64,000 bases of DNA from Croceibacterium soli (lineage in GTDB: Bacteria; Pseudomonadota; Alphaproteobacteria; Sphingomonadales; Sphingomonadaceae), in assembly GCF_009828065.1 (NCBI RefSeq), contig NZ_WTYK01000001.1:124001-188000 (forward strand), given 5' to 3'. The notes under the pieces are model-generated. The model searched no databases and was not told the origin of the DNA. It worked only from the letters and a program-made list of their open reading frames with translations. The stretch's first letter is position 1. Each line of letters starts with the position of its first letter. Both the position numbers and the translations under genes were made by a program. Of the stretch, positions 60,869-64,000 are shown one piece after another.

Positions 60869-61948
60869 ATGACGGATATCCCGAAGAGCCGCGTGGCCTT
60901 CGATGGGTTCGTGCTCGATCCCGCCGACCGCCAGCTCAGCCGGGGCGGAACGCCGGTGGAGATCAATGCCCGCTACCTCGACGCGCTCGCCCTGCTGGTG
61001 GGCGAGCGTGGCAAGCTGGTCACCAAGGACCGCTTCCTGCAGCAAGTCTGGCGCGGCATCCCTGTGACCGACGAGGCGCTGACGCAGTGCATCCGCACGC
61101 TGCGGCGGCAGCTCGGCGACGACGCGGCCGCACCGCGCTTCATCGAAACGGTGCCCAAGCACGGCTACCGCTTCATCGCCGCAGTCCGGGCGGCCGATGA
61201 CGAGAGCGCTGCTTCGGCGATAAGGGAAGCGCCCGCCGATCCGCGTTGGCGGCAGGTCCGCACGCTGGGCGTCGCCGGCACTCTGGGCGGCGGGCTGGCC
61301 GGCGCCATGGGCGGGCTGTTCTACGGCTTCGCCGGGGCCAGCCAGACGGCGCAGCCCGGCATGGGCGCGGCTTCGGTGCTGATCGTTCTGGTCTGCGTTA
61401 CGGTTGTCGTCGCGCTGATCGGCGCGGCGGGTGTCGCCTTCGGGATCTGCGCAGCGACCCTGGCCACCAAGCGGCAGTGGCAGTGGAGCGTTGCGGGCGG
61501 AGCTTTCGGTGGGCTGGTCGTCGGGGCGGTCGTCAATCTCCTCGGGATCGACGCGTTCAACCTTCTGCTCGGCAGCGCGCCCGCGGGGATCACGGGTGCT
61601 CCCGAAGGCGCTGTGCTCGGTGCAGCGGTGGGGTTCGGAGCCGGGCTGGCGAGGAGTGGCCGGGTCTCCGTCCGCCGCGGGGTAGCCTTCGCTGCCCTGG
61701 CGGGCGGCGTCACCGGGGTAGCGATCCCGCTGCTCGGCGGCCGGCTGATGGGCGGAAGCCTGGCCCTGCTGGCGGACAGCTTCCCCGGCTCGCGCCTGTC
61801 CCTCGACCGGATCGGCAGTTGGTTCGGCGAAGACGGGTTCGGCCCAACGAGCCAGGCAGTCACAGGCGGCCTTGAAGGCCTGCTGTTCGCCGGCTGCATC
61901 GTCGGCGCGATGCTGTTCGCCGAACAGGCCGACAGAACGCGCGCATAA
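60869..61948 (+). CDS. Membrane-anchored winged-helix (OmpR/ToxR-type) transcription regulator
   Basis: 359 residues. Residues 8-105 are an OmpR-type winged helix: FVLDPADRQLSRGGTPV, then LVTKDRFLQQVWRGIPVTDEALTQ and FIETVPKHGYRF. Residues 130-355 are Gly/Ala-rich with about six membrane segments (TLGGGLAGAMGGLFYGFAGA, VLIVLVCVTVVVALI, GGLVVGAVVNLLGIDAF, and more). No receiver domain or kinase partner is present, so it is ToxR-like, sensing through the membrane part. GGGGGGAG lies before the ATG. Ends near a terminator shared with rpsI. Confidence 0.86.
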   Translation: MTDIPKSRVAFDGFVLDPADRQLSRGGTPVEINARYLDALALLVGERGKLVTKDRFLQQVWRGIPVTDEALTQCIRTLRRQLGDDAAAPRFIETVPKHGYRFIAAVRAADDESAASAIREAPADPRWRQVRTLGVAGTLGGGLAGAMGGLFYGFAGASQTAQPGMGAASVLIVLVCVTVVVALIGAAGVAFGICAATLATKRQWQWSVAGGAFGGLVVGAVVNLLGIDAFNLLLGSAPAGITGAPEGAVLGAAVGFGAGLARSGRVSVRRGVAFAALAGGVTGVAIPLLGGRLMGGSLALLADSFPGSRLSLDRIGSWFGEDGFGPTSQAVTGGLEGLLFAGCIVGAMLFAEQADRTRA

Positions 61949-61980
61949 AGAAAGGGCGGCCCCTCGCGGCGCCGCCCTTC
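61947..61980 (-). terminator. Rho-independent terminator of the rplM-rpsI operon
   Basis: Stem GGGCGGC / GCCGCCC (61954-61960 and 61971-61977) with a 10-base loop. On the minus strand the 3' side reads TTTCTTT, giving a T-rich tail. It lies 23 bases beyond the rpsI stop. It can also end the rightward regulator transcript. Confidence 0.8.
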
Positions 61981-62002
61981 TCGTGTCCTGGTCTCGCGAA
62001 GC

Positions 62003-62548
62003 TTAGCGCTTCGAGAACTGGAAGCTCTTGCGGGCCTTGGCGCGGCCGTACTTCTTGCGCTCGACGACGCGCGGGTCGCGGGTGAGGAAGCCGGCGGCCT
62101 TCACGGTGGTGCGCAGTTCCGGTTCGAACTTCGACAGTGCCTGGCTGATGCCGTGCTTCACCGCACCGGCCTGGCCCGAAAGTCCGCCGCCCTTGACGGT
62201 GCAGACGACGTCGTACTGGCCTTCGCGGTCGGCGATCTGGAACGGCTGGTTGATGACCAGGCGCAGCGTCGGACGGGCGAAGTAGACTTCCTGTTCGCGG
62301 CCGTTGACGACGATCTTGCCGGTGCCGGGCTTGAGCCAGACGCGGGCAACCGCGTCCTTGCGGCGGCCGGTCGCGTAAGCGCGGCCCAGCGAGTCGACTT
62401 CCTTCTCGCGCAGCACGGCGGCGGGGCCGGTGCGGACGACGGGAGCGGCCGAGGCTTCACCTTCTGCAGCGGCCTCTGGAGCCGGAGCGCCGGCGCCAAG
62501 GTTCTTCAGATCGGCGAGATCGGAGACGGTGTTGTTTTCGTCAGCCAT
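62003..62548 (-). CDS. rpsI: 30S ribosomal protein S9 (uS9)
   Basis: 181 residues. The C-terminal S9 domain begins near residue 52 ([21 protein letters not shown]) and ends with the basic tail [16 protein letters not shown] that reaches the P-site. The first 50 residues are an Ala/Glu-rich extension seen in Sphingomonadales S9. Start overlaps the rplM stop by one base (TAATG). Confidence 0.97.
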   Translation of the reverse strand: MADENNTVSDLADLKNLGAGAPAPEAAAEGEASAAPVVRTGPAAVLREKEVDSLGRAYATGRRKDAVARVWLKPGTGKIVVNGREQEVYFARPTLRLVINQPFQIADREGQYDVVCTVKGGGLSGQAGAVKHGISQALSKFEPELRTTVKAAGFLTRDPRVVERKKYGRAKARKSFQFSKR

Positions 62549-63027
62549 TACTTGGCAACCTTGTTCTTGCGGTTCATCGAAGCGACGTCGAGCGGCTGCG
62601 GCTGGGTGCCGGCATGCGGGTGCTCGGTGCCGGCATAAAGGTGCAGCGCACGCATCTGCGCACGGCCGAGCGGCCCGCGCGGGACCATCCGCTCGACAGC
62701 CTTCTCGAGCACGCGCTCGGGGAAGCGGCCTTCCAGCACTTTGCCGGCGGTCACGTCCTTGATGCCACCCGGGTAACCGGTGTGCTTGTAGTAGTGCTTG
62801 TCCTTCAGCTTATTGCCGGTGAAGTGCACTTTGTCGGCGTTGATCACGACGACATGGTCGCCGCAATCGACGTGCGGGGTGAAGCTCGGCTTGTGCTTGC
62901 CGCGCAGGAGGTTGGCTACGATCACCGCAAGACGGCCTACGACCAGTCCTTCGGCATCGATCAGGTGCCATTTCTTCTCGACCTCGGCCGGCTTGATCGA
63001 CCGGGTCGTCTTGCTGAGCGCCTTCAT
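62548..63027 (-). CDS. rplM: 50S ribosomal protein L13 (uL13)
   Basis: 159 residues with the L13 core: [33 protein letters not shown] and [19 protein letters not shown] 63027 ([10 protein letters not shown]) is the usual start. The 164-bp gap upstream holds a TTGACT (63122-63127, minus strand) that could be its -35 element. It is first in the rplM-rpsI operon. Confidence 0.97.
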   Translation of the reverse strand: MKALSKTTRSIKPAEVEKKWHLIDAEGLVVGRLAVIVANLLRGKHKPSFTPHVDCGDHVVVINADKVHFTGNKLKDKHYYKHTGYPGGIKDVTAGKVLEGRFPERVLEKAVERMVPRGPLGRAQMRALHLYAGTEHPHAGTQPQPLDVASMNRKNKVAK

Positions 63028-63191
63028 GGCTGGGAAATCCTTAGTTTTACGAAAAGCATGCGCGCGCCGGAGTCGCACCGGCTGCCGCGAATGGGCGCCG
63101 TTTGTCGCCTGAGGCTGCGGAAGTCAAGGTTTCTGCGGTTCAGCGGGGAGGTAAAATAATACCGTCACCCCCCGGCGCATTCCCGCTGCGG

Positions 63192-63512
63192 CTAGACGAG
63201 GCTCCCGAGCCAGGCTGCCGTGGCAGGAGCCGCTGCGTCGGCGCGCCAGCCGGTCACCGCGGGAGTGTCGTAAGGGTGGATCGCGGCCAGGCGGGCGATC
63301 GCTTTCTCGAGCAGCGCGGCGTCGGTCTTGAACAGCGCGCCGCATTCGCGCGAATCGCCGCGTTCCCCCTGCCACACGTAAAGCGAGCGGATGCCCGGCA
63401 GGATATTGGCACAGGCGACGAGTCCTTCGTCGAGCAGCTGGCCGGCGATGCGGGCGGCATCGTCCTCGCCGCCGAACGGGCACCAGATCAGTGCCGGGCC
63501 TTCGGCACTCAT
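63192..63512 (-). CDS. cutA: Divalent cation tolerance protein CutA
   Basis: 106-residue trimeric CutA1-type protein. Family signature: ALIWCPFGGEDDAARIA at the start and ACANILPGIRSLYVWQG (residues 33-49). Role in copper tolerance was the original claim; the real function is unclear. ATG 63512 overlaps the stop of the heme A synthase gene by 4 bases. Confidence 0.92.
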   Translation of the reverse strand: MSAEGPALIWCPFGGEDDAARIAGQLLDEGLVACANILPGIRSLYVWQGERGDSRECGALFKTDAALLEKAIARLAAIHPYDTPAVTGWRADAAAPATAAWLGSLV

Positions 63513-64000
63513 GTGCGCTTGCCCACGGCATGCGCGGCATAGGCCGTCGCGGCGACGAGCAGCGCGCCGCCGAGCTGGTGGAGCACGGCGACCCACAGCG
63601 CCATCCCCGAAAGGACCGTGGCGATGCCGAGCAGGATCTGCACGCCGAAGGCGCTATGCAGGACCACCGAAGCCATCCGCTCCCTGGCCTTCTTCGCCTG
63701 CCTTGCCAGCACGATGAGTGCCGCCACGGCGAACCAGGCCCACCAGCGGTGGAGGAAGTGGATCAGGAACGGATCGTGGGTCGCGGCCCACCAGAACCCG
63801 CGAGCTCCATCGTACTCGGGCACGAAGCGTTCCTGCATCAGCGGCCAGGTGTCGGAGGCGTGACCGGCATCGAGTCCGGCAACCCAGGCGCCGAGCAGGA
63901 GCTGGACGAACAGCACGGCGCCGGCCAGCGCGGCCAGGCCGGTCAGGCGCGCGGACCGGGTTTCCGGTTCACGCGCCATCGCAATCATGTCGAGCGCCAC
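63509..64000 (-). CDS. Heme A synthase COX15/CtaA, C-terminal half (cut by window edge)
   Basis: The visible 163 residues match the second half of COX15/CtaA: four membrane helices, LLLGAWVAGLDAGHASDTWPLM with a conserved His, and FLHRWWAWFAVAALIVLAR with the heme-binding His, then AVLHQLGGALL. Heme A synthase hydroxylates and oxidises heme O for cytochrome oxidase. The N-terminal half lies beyond position 64000, so the gene start is not seen. Confidence 0.88.
   Translation of the reverse strand: MALDMIAMAREPETRSARLTGLAALAGAVLFVQLLLGAWVAGLDAGHASDTWPLMQERFVPEYDGARGFWWAATHDPFLIHFLHRWWAWFAVAALIVLARQAKKARERMASVVLHSAFGVQILLGIATVLSGMALWVAVLHQLGGALLVAATAYAAHAVGKRT

Overview
The window reads as a piece of the chromosome of a GC-rich alphaproteobacterium, most likely of the order Sphingomonadales (Erythrobacteraceae or Sphingomonadaceae). 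The basis is gene content and order: rsmG-parA-parB and mnmE-mnmG with embedded parS sites, hemE divergent from a pyruvate,phosphate dikinase regulator, a TrcR (DUF1013) regulator, CarD, a PopZ-like DUF2497 protein, UrcA, DUF1192 and DUF1491 proteins, and a ligase-associated exonuclease paired with an ATP-dependent ligase. No rRNA, tRNA, transposase, phage gene or CRISPR array was recognised. Nearly all of the DNA is ordinary chromosomal core.

Layout. 0-5.3 kb (minus strand): proA, an aldo/keto reductase, nadD, rsfS, rlmH and an EnvC-like factor. 5.5-7.1 kb: an M23 endopeptidase overlapping a bactofilin gene. 7.1-7.8 kb: a gene-free block of dispersed palindromic repeats. 7.9-12.4 kb (minus): trcR, a GT4 glycosyltransferase, an LpxH-like phosphoesterase, a frameshifted glutathione S-transferase and a quinone oxidoreductase. 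12.5-18 kb (plus): DUF1192, clpA, and an exonuclease and DNA ligase, with repeats on both sides of the ligase. 18-22 kb (minus): gamma carbonic anhydrase, GNAT acetyltransferase, hemB, a second M23 peptidase. 22.3-27.9 kb (plus): SUV3-like helicase, S4 protein, fdxA, yihY, carD and a small lipoprotein. 27.9-32.3 kb: Sua5/TsaC, DUF815 ATPase, PQQ-type sugar dehydrogenase, free-methionine sulfoxide reductase and a secreted protein.

32.4-42.8 kb is the origin region: parB, parA, rsmG, mnmG and mnmE on the minus strand with three parS sites, then a DUF6489-like gene, a dienelactone hydrolase, rho, hemJ and hemE, ending in a hemE/PPSR intergenic segment that I call oriC (42511-42807). Genes left of it (rho, hemJ, hemE, mnmE to parB) point left and genes right of it (PPSR, maf, aroE, coaE, dnaQ, hpf, ptsN, thioesterase, DUF1491) point right, so both arms are transcribed away from the origin, with replication.

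48.6-64 kb: a SleB-type wall hydrolase, a second repeat cluster, xthA, an IscA-family protein, a CBS protein, a [2Fe-2S] ferredoxin, popZ-like, tolC, a PCMT-like protein, class I fumarase, a LytS/LytTR two-component pair, UrcA, an operon of lipid kinase, metallophosphoesterase and membrane-anchored winged-helix regulator, rpsI-rplM, cutA and a partial COX15/CtaA gene.

The points most worth a second look are the candidate origin with its parS cluster and PopZ-like gene, a family of about 142-bp elements with inverted ends and variable interiors, repeats abutting both ends of the DNA ligase gene, the single-base frameshift in the GST gene, and the lipid kinase/phosphoesterase/membrane regulator operon. 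I did not find a convincing entirely new defence or mobile system.
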